From positions 1 through 64,000 of the forward strand of contig NZ_BAFV01000039.1 in the NCBI RefSeq assembly GCF_000308515.1: a DNA stretch of 64,000 bases. The letters are read 5' to 3'. Of this stretch, positions 52,558 to 60,855 are shown in pieces. Made by a program: the position numbers and the translations under genes. The notes under the pieces are model-generated. The model was given only the letters and a program-made list of their open reading frames with translations, was not told the DNA's origin and made no database searches. This DNA comes from Nocardia carnea NBRC 14403. Its GTDB lineage: Bacteria > Actinomycetota > Actinomycetes > Mycobacteriales > Mycobacteriaceae. Numbering within the stretch: position 1 is the first letter of the stretch; every line of letters starts with the position of its first letter.

Positions 52558-53097
52558 CTAGTTCGGCGTGATCGTCCAGTACACCGCGTAGAAGATCGAC
52601 CAACCGGTACCGAGCAGGGCGATTCGGCCCCGATCGGACATCCGCGGCGTCCACCGTCGCAGTAATGCACCGCCCACGGCGGCCGCTGTAAAACGTGGCA
52701 ACCTGACCATCGGTGTCAGAAGCGCGAGTTGCCAGATCGGAATGCCCGCCGCCGGCGCGAGGACCGCGCCGATCTTGTAGGGCACACCGGTGACGCTCGC
52801 GACGAGCAGCGCCACGGCAACACCGCCGTCGAGATCATTTCGCAGATCGCCGACCATGGTCTCCGAGATCGCCGGGACACTCTGTATTACATCGAGGGCC
52901 GCGTCGGGACAGTATCGAGCCCACAGCGCAATACAGATACCACCGACCGTTGCACCTGCGGCGGCTGCGAGGGCCGCCCACAGTGCCGCTCGCCGGCCTC
53001 GTCGTACACCGACGATCGAAATCACTACGTCGGCAACCACGAAGAACAGCGTTGCCTCGGCGAAACCCCAGCCGAAAGCCAGGAGTGTCACGCCCAT
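52558..53097 (-). CDS. VTT/DedA-like small membrane protein
   Basis: 179 residues from ATG 53097, with about five hydrophobic segments (LLAFGWGFAEATLFFVVADV, AALWAALAAAAGATVGGICI, VAVALLVASVTGVPYKIGAV). The FAEATLFFVVADV segment and GVPYKIGAV with a following re-entrant region fit the VTT (SNARE-associated) family, whose members flip phospholipids. It overlaps the end of the acyltransferase gene by 10 bp, so it is the last gene of a phospholipid operon. Assignment to VTT is by general pattern. Confidence 0.7.
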   Translation of the reverse strand: MGVTLLAFGWGFAEATLFFVVADVVISIVGVRRGRRAALWAALAAAAGATVGGICIALWARYCPDAALDVIQSVPAISETMVGDLRNDLDGGVAVALLVASVTGVPYKIGAVLAPAAGIPIWQLALLTPMVRLPRFTAAAVGGALLRRWTPRMSDRGRIALLGTGWSIFYAVYWTITPN

Positions 53098-53723
53098 TCC
53101 GGAAACCGCGTTCCCTCGACCAGTGCCGTCATCGCGGCCTCCAGGGACTCCACGAATTCCCCGGCATCGTCGGGCCGCTCGGTGATCGCCTCACCGACAA
53201 ACGCATCGCAGAAGAGCGGCACCGGCACGAATGCGCCTTTGGGCAGCACCTTGCCGAGGCCGTGCAGATAGATCGGAACAATCGGGACCTCCGGCCGGCG
53301 CCGGGCCAGATGAAAAATCCCCTTCTTGAACCGCTGCCTCTGCTCGGCCTCGCCCCGAGATCCCTCCGGGAACAGGATCAGGATCTCCCCGCGATCGAGG
53401 GCTGCGACGCAGTCCCGCAGGGGGTCGGCGCCACAACGGATCCCGTCCCGATCGAGCGGCAGGATCCCCATGCAATTACGCGATACCCAGGACAACGCAG
53501 GCGTCCTCAGGAAGTAATCTGCGGCGGCAACCGGCCGTACCTTACGAAGCACCCGGCTCGGGAAGAGTGAGGTGAGCGCTACCGTGTCCGCGTGACTGTT
53601 GTGGTTGGCCACGACGATCGCCGGCCCTTGCGTCGGAATACGCTGTGGATTACGGACGTTGAGCCCCACGATCAACAGCATCACGGGTTTGACGAACAAC
53701 CAGTGGAAGACCAGGCGCCACAT
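53088..53723 (-). CDS. 1-acyl-sn-glycerol-3-phosphate acyltransferase (PlsC-like)
   Basis: 211 residues from ATG 53723. Acyltransferase motif I IVVANHNSHADTVAL (HX4D), motif III LILFPEGSRGEAEQRQRFKK, and VPIVPIYLHGLGKVLPKGAF (motif IV). A hydrophobic N-terminus (VFHWLFVKPVMLLIVGLNV) anchors it in the membrane. Makes phosphatidic acid from lysophosphatidic acid and acyl donor. Third gene of the operon 55265-52558, 13 bp after the CdsA-like gene. Confidence 0.9.
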   Translation of the reverse strand: MWRLVFHWLFVKPVMLLIVGLNVRNPQRIPTQGPAIVVANHNSHADTVALTSLFPSRVLRKVRPVAAADYFLRTPALSWVSRNCMGILPLDRDGIRCGADPLRDCVAALDRGEILILFPEGSRGEAEQRQRFKKGIFHLARRRPEVPIVPIYLHGLGKVLPKGAFVPVPLFCDAFVGEAITERPDDAGEFVESLEAAMTALVEGTRFPEWA

Positions 53724-53736
53724 AGTCTCTCGGCTC

Positions 53737-54660
53737 TCAGTAGTAGAAGTAGTGAACGAAATGGAAGAACAAGGGCGCCGCGAAGATGAGGCTGTCGACA
53801 CGGTCGAGGACCCCGCCGTGCCCGGGTATGAGACTTCCGGTGTCCTTGACCCCCAGATCACGTTTGACTGCGGAGACGGTGAGATCGCCGAGGAATCCGG
53901 TCACCGCGAGAATCGCGCCTGCGGCCATCGACATCGGCCAGGACAGCGGGGTGAGCAGCGGTCCGATAACGGTCGCGACCACAGTGGTCGTCACCAGGCC
54001 GCCGAGGAATCCCTCGACCGTCTTGTTCGGGCTCACCGTCGGTGCGACCCGTCGCCTGCCGAGTACACGCCCCCAGATGTACTGCGCCACATCGTTTCCT
54101 TGGGTCAGCAACAGCAGCATGAGCAGCAACCCTGCGCCGGATGACTCGTCACCGGGAAGTACATAGAGATATGCGACGTGTCCGATCGCGAAGACCGACA
54201 GCATCGAACCCCAGAACATCGTGCCCAGGGCGCGAAGAAAACCGGCTGTTTCGCCACGCAGCACCATGACCGACGGGATGGCGATGAACAGGTAGACCGG
54301 CACCCACACGATGAAGATTCCGTAGTCCCGCACCGCGATCCACACCCACTGGGTCGGAATGGCGAGGTAGGCGACCAGTAACACTATTCGATCCGCGCGG
54401 CGGGTCGGGATCATCGAAAGGTATTCCTTCAGCGCAAGATAGGACACCAGCGCCAGCAGGATCAGAACGACGGTGGTGTCGAGTACCAGCGCGATTCCTC
54501 CGGCGAGCACGATCACCCACCACGACCGGATCCGTTGCGTGAGCTCGGTTCGATCGACGCCGGGTGCTAAGCGCCGCAATCCGAGCACGACGATCTCGGC
54601 GACCACCAGAATGCCGACCATGGCCGCGACCGTGAACCCGACGGTGGGGTCGATACTCAT
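53737..54660 (-). CDS. phosphatidate cytidylyltransferase (CdsA-like)
   Basis: 307 residues from ATG 54660, overlapping the upstream gene by 4 bp (ATGA). Eight or so membrane helices; family signature near the C-terminus SAVKRDLGVKDTGSLIPGHG with GVLDRVDSL, plus SPNKTVEGFLGGL. Converts phosphatidic acid and CTP into CDP-diacylglycerol. As the partner genes make phosphatidic acid (PlsC) and use CDP-alcohols, this is a self-contained lipid set, like the E. coli ynb cluster. A housekeeping cdsA is expected elsewhere. Confidence 0.92.
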   Translation of the reverse strand: MSIDPTVGFTVAAMVGILVVAEIVVLGLRRLAPGVDRTELTQRIRSWWVIVLAGGIALVLDTTVVLILLALVSYLALKEYLSMIPTRRADRIVLLVAYLAIPTQWVWIAVRDYGIFIVWVPVYLFIAIPSVMVLRGETAGFLRALGTMFWGSMLSVFAIGHVAYLYVLPGDESSGAGLLLMLLLLTQGNDVAQYIWGRVLGRRRVAPTVSPNKTVEGFLGGLVTTTVVATVIGPLLTPLSWPMSMAAGAILAVTGFLGDLTVSAVKRDLGVKDTGSLIPGHGGVLDRVDSLIFAAPLFFHFVHYFYY

Positions 54661-55265
54661 CGCGCCGCCTCCACGAGACCGGTGCGCACGCGGTTGACCA
54701 CCGTCCACACCGCCAGCGCCAGCGCGATGCCGAGGACGTACGGCAGCCATCCACCGAACGCCGGGACGTCCAGCGCCGCGAGCACGGCCAGCAACGAAAA
54801 CAGCACCGCGCGATCGGATTTGCCGAGCGGCCCGTCGTAACGCCGCGTCGCCCCGATGGTCTGCGCCGCGATACCGGCGGCCTCGCCGATCAGCGAGACC
54901 GTCACCACGGCCACCACCAGCCACGGCTGCGCGGGAAGTATGAGCGCCAGCGGCAGGTACAGCGCCGCATCGGAAGCCATATCACCGAGTTCGTTCAGCA
55001 ACGCACCGCGCGGAGTCGGACCGGAGAATTCGCGCGCGACCATGCCGTCGATCGCGTTCAACGCCATCCGAACCAACAGGAACACGGGGTAGAGCAGCAG
55101 CAACCAGCGCCATTGCGATGCGGCGACCGATACGCCCAGCGCGATCGATGCCGCCGCTGCGGTCGTCGTGATGGCGTCGGCAGAAACGCCTGCGTGGGCC
55201 AACCGGGCCGCGATGGGCCGCAGCGCCGCCTGGAAACGCGGCTTGAGCTGGTATACGGAGTTCAC
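54657..55265 (-). CDS. CDP-alcohol phosphatidyltransferase with variant motif
   Basis: 202 residues from GTG 55265; an ATG at 55301 is in frame. NSVYQLKPRFQAALRP is the conserved opening of the ynbA-like subgroup. The catalytic motif is NAIDGMVAREFSGPTPRG followed by ALLNELGDMASD: compared with D-x2-DG-x2-AR-x8-G-x3-D-x3-D, the first and third Asp are Asn. Six or so helices. It should transfer a phosphatidyl group from CDP-diacylglycerol to an alcohol, unless the Asn changes remove that ability. First gene of the four-gene lipid operon. Confidence 0.85.
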   Translation of the reverse strand: MNSVYQLKPRFQAALRPIAARLAHAGVSADAITTTAAAASIALGVSVAASQWRWLLLLYPVFLLVRMALNAIDGMVAREFSGPTPRGALLNELGDMASDAALYLPLALILPAQPWLVVAVVTVSLIGEAAGIAAQTIGATRRYDGPLGKSDRAVLFSLLAVLAALDVPAFGGWLPYVLGIALALAVWTVVNRVRTGLVEAAR

Positions 55266-55429
55266 CTCTACGATGATTCGCGCGGACGACCGCCACCTCA
55301 TGAGTATTTCTACGGGCGGACGCCCCGGAATGTACTCGTTGTTCCTCTCTCTCCTGCTCTGCGGTGGGCTCGGCGTCTCCGACGATCTGCCGCCGGCCCG
55401 GCGCGCCGCCCGCTAGAGCGGACGGCCGG

Positions 55430-56203
55430 TCAGGCCGTGTATCCCCCGTCGACGTCCAACGTCTGACCGGAGATGAAGTCCGCCCGGTCCGAGACGAGGA
55501 AGGCGACCGCTTCGGCGATATCTTCCGCATTGCCGAAGCGGCGCAGTGGAATATTGCCCCGGGCGATCTCGAGGGCCGAATCCTCGAGATCGCCGGAGCC
55601 GATCAAACGTTCGGCCATTCCATCGGTGAGCATGCCGGGGCCCACACAATTGACCCGGACGCCGTAGCGCCCCTCCTCCACGGCCAATCCCCGGGCCACC
55701 GCCTCGACCGCGCCCTTCGTCCCGGCCGAGAGCCCGTCACGGACCGGGTACCGCCGGGTGGCGGCCGTCGTCACGGCCACCACGGCACCACGAGATTCCC
55801 GTAGTAGTGGCAGCGTCGCGTGCATCAGATTGAAGAATGCCGCGGAATCGCCGAGCAGCTGGTCGCGGTATTGCTGCGGCGAGACCCTGCTCAGGTGGAC
55901 CATCGGGACATGGGGGCCGGCGGCGTATACCACCGTGTGCAGGCCGCCGAAATGTTCGCGGAACTGTGCGACGATCTCGGTTACCGCGTCCGGATCCGCC
56001 AGATCCAGCGGCCATGCCCGGCCCGAGCGCCCGAGTCCCGCAACTTCTTCGGTGAGCGCGTCGGCCTTCGCCCGGTTCACCCGGTAGGTGAACCCGATAT
56101 CGCTGCCGCGCCGGGCCAGTAGCCGCACCACCGCGGCGCCGATTCCACCGGTCCCCCCGGCCACCAGCGCAGCCCCGGGGCGCCCGGAAAACTCGTCCAC
56201 CAT
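55430..56203 (-). CDS. SDR-family oxidoreductase lacking the catalytic Tyr
   Basis: 257 residues from ATG 56203. Cofactor motif ALVAGGTGGIGAAVVRLLAR, NCVGPGMLTDGMAER and FISGQTLDVDGGYTA are normal for a FabG-like SDR. The active site is not: the YxxxK position reads SAGTK (Ser for Tyr) and the Ser region is VAVTTAATRRY. A different proton donor or loss of activity is possible. Position-specific replacement is visible without alignment because the following KGAVEAVARGLA is conserved. A perfect 14-bp palindrome lies just upstream. Confidence 0.87.
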   Translation of the reverse strand: MVDEFSGRPGAALVAGGTGGIGAAVVRLLARRGSDIGFTYRVNRAKADALTEEVAGLGRSGRAWPLDLADPDAVTEIVAQFREHFGGLHTVVYAAGPHVPMVHLSRVSPQQYRDQLLGDSAAFFNLMHATLPLLRESRGAVVAVTTAATRRYPVRDGLSAGTKGAVEAVARGLAVEEGRYGVRVNCVGPGMLTDGMAERLIGSGDLEDSALEIARGNIPLRRFGNAEDIAEAVAFLVSDRADFISGQTLDVDGGYTA

Positions 56204-56220
56204 CAGGCCTCCCGACCAAC

Positions 56221-56234
56221 CAAGCAATTGCTTG
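56221..56234. promoter_or_regulatory. 14-bp perfect palindrome before the SDR gene
   Basis: CAAGCAATTGCTTG is its own reverse complement and sits 17 bp upstream of ATG 56203. The sequence is like TetR-type operators found before many actinobacterial oxidoreductase genes. No regulator gene lies next to it in this window. Confidence 0.8.
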
Positions 56235-56438
56235 TTTCGAGCCTAGCAGTACACCGGCCGATCAATGATCACTGCCGCCGGTTCGAGCCCTTCCCGAACC
56301 CCGACAACACAGGCCCCGTGCCGGCCGCTCACCCCAAAGTCCCGTAACAACAGATTCGTGTTGATGCCACAGGAACGCGCCGACTTGCGCGCCCGACCGC
56401 TATGGCCTGCCGTTTTCCGGCCAACCGGGTGTTAATGT

Positions 56439-56450
56439 GAACATATGTTC
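56439..56450 (+). promoter_or_regulatory. LexA (SOS) box overlapping the dinB start
   Basis: GAAC-ATAT-GTTC at 56439-56450, followed by GA, matches the actinobacterial SOS box (TCGAAC-N4-GTTCGA) at the eight core bases and the right flank. The ATG of dinB (56445) lies inside it, so LexA binding would cover the start codon. Confidence 0.75.
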
Positions 56451-57716
56451 GAATCCGATGACCGCCCCCCGGGACGTGGACGTATACGACACTCTCCCGG
56501 GCCCGGCGCGCGGCCTCGTATCGCCGCGCGGCCGCAGGCGTCGATCCTGCACGCCGATCTGGATTCGTTCTACGCCTCGGTCGAACAGCGGGATCAGCCG
56601 CATCTGCGCGGCAAACCGGTACTGGTGGGCGGCGGGGTGGTGCTGGCCGCCAGTTACGAGGCCAAGGCGCGGGGTGTGCGGACACCGATGAATATCGGGC
56701 GGGCGCTGCAGTTGTGCCCGGAGGCGATCGTGGTTCCGCCGCGGATGTCCGAATACGCGCAGGCCAGCAAGGAGGTGTTCGCGATCTTCTTCGATACCAC
56801 TCCCGTCGTGGAGGGGATCTCCATCGACGAGGCCTTCCTCGATGTCGCGGGGTTGCGCCGGGTCGCCGGGGAGCCGCCTGCCATCGCGGAGGAGTTGCGT
56901 GCACGGGTGCGGCGCGAGGTCGGCCTACCGATTTCGGTGGGTATCGCGGGCACCAAATTCCTGGCCAAGGTCGCCAGTGCGGTATCGAAACCGGATGGAT
57001 TACTGCTGGTCGAGCACGGCGGTGAACTAAAGTTTCTGCATCCACTTCCGGTGCAACGGCTCTGGGGCGTGGGGCCGGTGACAGCGGAGGCGCTGCGCGG
57101 GCACGGTATCGAACGGATCGGGCAGCTGGCAGAACTCGGCGAGCAAGGGCTGCGGCCGATCGTCGGCCGGGCGGCGGCCCGGCATCTGCACGCACTGGCC
57201 TGGGCGCGCGACCCGCGCCGGGTGGAAACCGGGCGGCGGCGCCGGTCGATCGGCGCGCAGCGGGCGCTCGGGCGCCGGGCGCGGACACCGGACGAAATCG
57301 AGGCGTATCTCCATGGTCTCACCGATCGTCTCGGCCGGCGGCTCCGGAATGCGGACCGGGTCTGCCGGACGGTGGTGCTGCGTCTGCGTTTCGACGATTT
57401 CACCCGTGCCACCCGTTCGCACACCCTGCCCGATTCCACCGATCACACTGAAACGATCCTGCGGACAGCGCGTGGCCTGCTGAGCGCCGCTACACCGCTG
57501 ATTCACGAGCGCGGGCTCACTCTCATCGGATTGGCCTTGACCAACCTGGACGACGCGGACCCGCGCCAGCTCACGCTGCCGTTCGATCACGGACCCGGCC
57601 CGGAATTGGATACGGCACTCGACGAGGTCCGCACCCGATTCGGGTCGAGCGCGGTTACCCGCGCCGCGCTCCTCGGCCGAGGCGAAGGGCTTTCGGTGCC
57701 GCTACTGCCCGACTGA
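56445..57716 (+). CDS. dinB: DNA polymerase IV (Y-family, DinB)
   Basis: 423 residues from ATG 56445. Catalytic carboxylates in ILHADLDSFYASVEQRDQP and EGISIDEAFLDVAGL; also VLAASYEAKARGVRTPM, KFLAKVASAVSKPDGLL and the little-finger domain from about residue 255. Lacks a canonical C-terminal beta-clamp motif by eye; QLTLPF (residues near 383) is a good candidate for it. No ribosome site precedes the ATG, so translation may be leaderless, or a later start may be used; the first 30 residues are not conserved. A LexA box overlaps the start. Confidence 0.93.
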   Translation: MFESDDRPPGRGRIRHSPGPGARPRIAARPQASILHADLDSFYASVEQRDQPHLRGKPVLVGGGVVLAASYEAKARGVRTPMNIGRALQLCPEAIVVPPRMSEYAQASKEVFAIFFDTTPVVEGISIDEAFLDVAGLRRVAGEPPAIAEELRARVRREVGLPISVGIAGTKFLAKVASAVSKPDGLLLVEHGGELKFLHPLPVQRLWGVGPVTAEALRGHGIERIGQLAELGEQGLRPIVGRAAARHLHALAWARDPRRVETGRRRRSIGAQRALGRRARTPDEIEAYLHGLTDRLGRRLRNADRVCRTVVLRLRFDDFTRATRSHTLPDSTDHTETILRTARGLLSAATPLIHERGLTLIGLALTNLDDADPRQLTLPFDHGPGPELDTALDEVRTRFGSSAVTRAALLGRGEGLSVPLLPD

Positions 57717-57833
57717 TCGAGGCTCCCGCCCGCGTGCGCGTTACCGGCACCACGAACTGAACAATTGACCAACCACATCTGGACGAACGTTCAACAGTGT
57801 GGTTCGCTGCCACTCGACAGGAAAGGAACCGCG

Positions 57834-59930
57834 ATGGCAGCGACACCCGAATCCCGCACCGCCACCGATTCGTCCGGCGACAGGCCCGCGGCGCTTCCGC
57901 GCCGGACCGTGCTGGCAGGCGCCGCGGCGGGGACCCTCGCTCTCGGCTCGGTCACCACATCGATCTCCGGCGCCCCCGCGACAGCGGCACCCGGATCCGG
58001 CGAATACCTGATCGGGATGGGGATTTCCGATATCACCGGACCGGCCGCCGAATGCGGCATGATGGGGTACTCCCAGCAGGACCAGACCACGGCCGGAATC
58101 CATCTGCGACCCCGCGCCCGCGCGTTCGTCATCGCCGCCGGCAGCGAACGGGTGGTGTTCGCGGTCGCGGAGAACGCGGTGATCTTCCAGTCGGTGCACC
58201 GGGGCGTGCTCACCGAACTGGCGCGGCGGTTCGGCGATCTCTACACCGAGCGCAATGTGCTGCTCACTTCCACGCATTCGCATGCCGTCTGCGGCGGCTC
58301 GGCCCACGACTACGCCTACAACCTGTCCATTCTGGGATTCCAGCAGCAGGTCTACGATGCCGAGGTCGACGGGCTGGTCGAGGCCATCGCCGCGGCGCAC
58401 GCCGATCTGGCGCCCGGCACCCTGGCACTGGGCCGCGCCGAACTGCACGACGCGAGTGTGAACCGGTCCCGAGTCGCCTTCGACCGCAACCCCGCCGCGG
58501 ACAAGGAACATTTCCCCGGCGCCATCGATCCGGCCGTCACCGTGCTGTCGATCGACCGGGGCGGCCGACCGGCGGGCGCGATCACCTGGTTCGCCACCCA
58601 CAACACGTCGATGACGAACAAGAACCGGCTGATCAGCTCGGACAACAAGGGGTATGCGGCCTACGCCTGCGAACACACCCAGCACGGTGTCCGTTACCTC
58701 GATGAGGGACCACCCGATTTCGTCGCCGCCTTCGCGCAGACCAATGCCGGTGACATGTCGCCGAACCTGAACCTGCGACCGGGTTCCGGGCCCACCGACA
58801 ACGAATTCGACAACACCCGCATCATCGGCGAACGGCAGTACAACGCCTTCCGCACGGCACTGGCCGCGCCCCGTCCGCTGTCGGGTCCGGTGGGATCGGT
58901 GTTCTGCTATATCGATCTGGCCGATATCGCCGTGGACGGCCGGTTCACCCCGGACGGTGTGGCCCGCCGTACAGCACCCGCCGCTGCCGGGGTCTCCCTG
59001 CTGGCGGGCAGTATCGAGGACGGGCCGGGCCTGCCCGGCGCGCCGATTCCCGAGGGTGTCCGCAATCCATTCGTCGACGCACTGGGCGATCCGCACCTAC
59101 CCGCGCCCGGCTGGCTTGCCGATGCCCAGGCACCCAAGGCGATCGCGGTGCCGTTCAGCCTGCTACCACCGGCGCCGTGGGTGCCGAATATCGTGCCGAT
59201 CCAGATCGTGCGGATCGGTGAGTTGTATCTGGCCGCGGCCGGGGGCGAATTCACCATCGTCGCGGGCCTGCGGGTGCGCCGGGCCGTGGCGGCCGCACTC
59301 GGCGTGGATATCGCCCAGGTCCTGCTGCAGGGCTATGCCAATGCATACCACGAGTACGTCACGACCCCGGAGGAATACGACGCCCAGCAGTACGAAGGCG
59401 CGTCCACGCTGTTCGGTCGCTACACACTGCCCGCCTACCAGCAGGAATTCACCCGACTCGCCACGGCGCTCGCCACTGGCTCGACCGTCGGGCGTGGTCC
59501 GGCACCGCGCGATATCTCGCATCTGCAGCCGAATTTCGTTCCCGCGCCAGGCCCGGATACCGCACCGCCGGGATCCGATTTCGGCGCGGTGCTCACCCAG
59601 CCGGCGCCCTCCTACACGGCGGGCAGCCGGGCGATCGTCGAGTTCGTCTCCGCCCATCCCAAGCACAACCCGCGCCGCAACGGCACTTTCCTGGAAGTGC
59701 AGCGATTGATCGACGGCCGCTGGACCCGGATCGCCAACGAAGGCGAATGGAATGTGCGCTTCCACTGGAGTAGACGCCCACCGGCTACCTCCATCGCCAC
59801 CTTCACCTGGGACATCCCCGGCGACGTCCCGGCCGGGCGGTATCGATTTGTCCATTGGGCCGACCGCCTGTCCCCCGGCGGGACCCTGCACCCGATCACC
59901 GGCACCAGCAACGAGTTCGATATCCGCTGA
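57834..59930 (+). CDS. neutral/alkaline ceramidase, Tat-exported
   Basis: 698 residues from ATG 57834 with GGAAAGGAA upstream. Tat signal LPRRTVLAGAAAGTLALGSV, cleavage near ATAAP. The neutral-ceramidase domain: YLIGMGISDITGPAAECGMM, LTSTHSHAVCGGSAHDYAYN (zinc ligands), TWFATHNTSMTNKNRLISSD with NKGYAAY, and TNAGDMSPN, which holds the catalytic Ser. The C-terminal Ig-like part (AGSRAIVEFVSAHPKHNPR...) completes it. Hydrolyses ceramide to sphingosine and fatty acid outside the cell. Monocistronic; no operator recognised. Confidence 0.93.
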   Translation: MAATPESRTATDSSGDRPAALPRRTVLAGAAAGTLALGSVTTSISGAPATAAPGSGEYLIGMGISDITGPAAECGMMGYSQQDQTTAGIHLRPRARAFVIAAGSERVVFAVAENAVIFQSVHRGVLTELARRFGDLYTERNVLLTSTHSHAVCGGSAHDYAYNLSILGFQQQVYDAEVDGLVEAIAAAHADLAPGTLALGRAELHDASVNRSRVAFDRNPAADKEHFPGAIDPAVTVLSIDRGGRPAGAITWFATHNTSMTNKNRLISSDNKGYAAYACEHTQHGVRYLDEGPPDFVAAFAQTNAGDMSPNLNLRPGSGPTDNEFDNTRIIGERQYNAFRTALAAPRPLSGPVGSVFCYIDLADIAVDGRFTPDGVARRTAPAAAGVSLLAGSIEDGPGLPGAPIPEGVRNPFVDALGDPHLPAPGWLADAQAPKAIAVPFSLLPPAPWVPNIVPIQIVRIGELYLAAAGGEFTIVAGLRVRRAVAAALGVDIAQVLLQGYANAYHEYVTTPEEYDAQQYEGASTLFGRYTLPAYQQEFTRLATALATGSTVGRGPAPRDISHLQPNFVPAPGPDTAPPGSDFGAVLTQPAPSYTAGSRAIVEFVSAHPKHNPRRNGTFLEVQRLIDGRWTRIANEGEWNVRFHWSRRPPATSIATFTWDIPGDVPAGRYRFVHWADRLSPGGTLHPITGTSNEFDIR

Positions 59931-60116
59931 TCACCCGCTACCAGGCGGCTCACGCGCCCTTCCGACGGCAGCCGGACGGCCATCTGCCCGCCCCGATCGT
60001 TCCTACCGGCGTCCCAGGCGGAACAAGTCCGGTCTCTCACGCAATCCACGGATCCGATCGGTGGATGTGAGGTCCGGGTTCGGCGGTGCCGGTCATCCGG
60101 ATCTCCGCAGGTACGA

Positions 60117-60575
60117 TCACCCTCCGAGAGCAGGCTCACCGACCCGGGCCGGCAATTGCTGTTCACAGACCGCCTCCACGAACTCGCCGGTCTGTGCCTC
60201 CGGGATACCGTGGGCGATATCCGCCTCGGTGATGATCCCGACCAGCCGGCCGCGCTCGGTAACGGGCAGGCGGCGGATCTGGTACTGCTGCATCAGCGCC
60301 AGTATCGCCCCGAATTCCGTATCCGCCTCGACGCTGCGCAGTTCGTCGCCCTGCGCGAATTCCCCGGCGGTCGCCGTCGCGGGATTACGTCCCAGGGCCA
60401 GGCAGTTCACCACGATGTCCCGGTCGGTGACGATACCGACCGGATGTCCTTCCCCGTCGCAGATCGGCAGCGCCCCGATATCGCGCTGGCGCATCTGCTG
60501 AGCCGCGGTGTCCATGGTGTCGCGTACACCGATGGTCACCACATCGGTGTGCATGAGCTCGCGTGCTGTGATCAT
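60117..60575 (-). CDS. CBS-domain protein (Hrp1-like)
   Basis: 152 residues from ATG 60575 (GGAGAGCA upstream). Two CBS repeats: MTARELMHTDVVTIGVRDTM in general form (ITARELMHTDVVTIGVRDTM), DIGALPICDGEGHPVGIVTD, and the second FGAILALMQQYQIRRLPVTE with GRLVGIITEADIA. This size and order match mycobacterial Hrp1 (hypoxic response protein 1). Such proteins bind nucleotides or act as sensors; the exact role is not established. Divergent from the glycosyltransferase at 60856. No DosR-type box was found by eye. Confidence 0.88.
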   Translation of the reverse strand: MITARELMHTDVVTIGVRDTMDTAAQQMRQRDIGALPICDGEGHPVGIVTDRDIVVNCLALGRNPATATAGEFAQGDELRSVEADTEFGAILALMQQYQIRRLPVTERGRLVGIITEADIAHGIPEAQTGEFVEAVCEQQLPARVGEPALGG

Positions 60576-60855
60576 CGTGCTCTCCTTCCACCGGGATGCA
60601 ACCTGCCGGGGTCCTCCTCGCTGCGAATGCTCTAACCCATGGTCCGCGCCGGTGTGATCGCTGTCCAGACTCGACCGGGATCCGGCCGGATGCGTACGGC
60701 GATCCGGTGCCGGGGCCGCGACCGCCATGACGGAAACCTGATTGCTCACCGGATCGACGCATGACAGCATATAAATGCAACAGTTGTCGCTATAGTGGCC
60801 GAGGTTCCCAGCCGCTGTATCACCGGACACCACCCGGACCGACCGGAAACGAGCT

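Noticed and set aside
60576..60855. A DosR-type box in the CBS/glycosyltransferase intergenic region
   Set aside because: The GGGAC and GTCC-like elements present do not form the required palindrome at the right distance.
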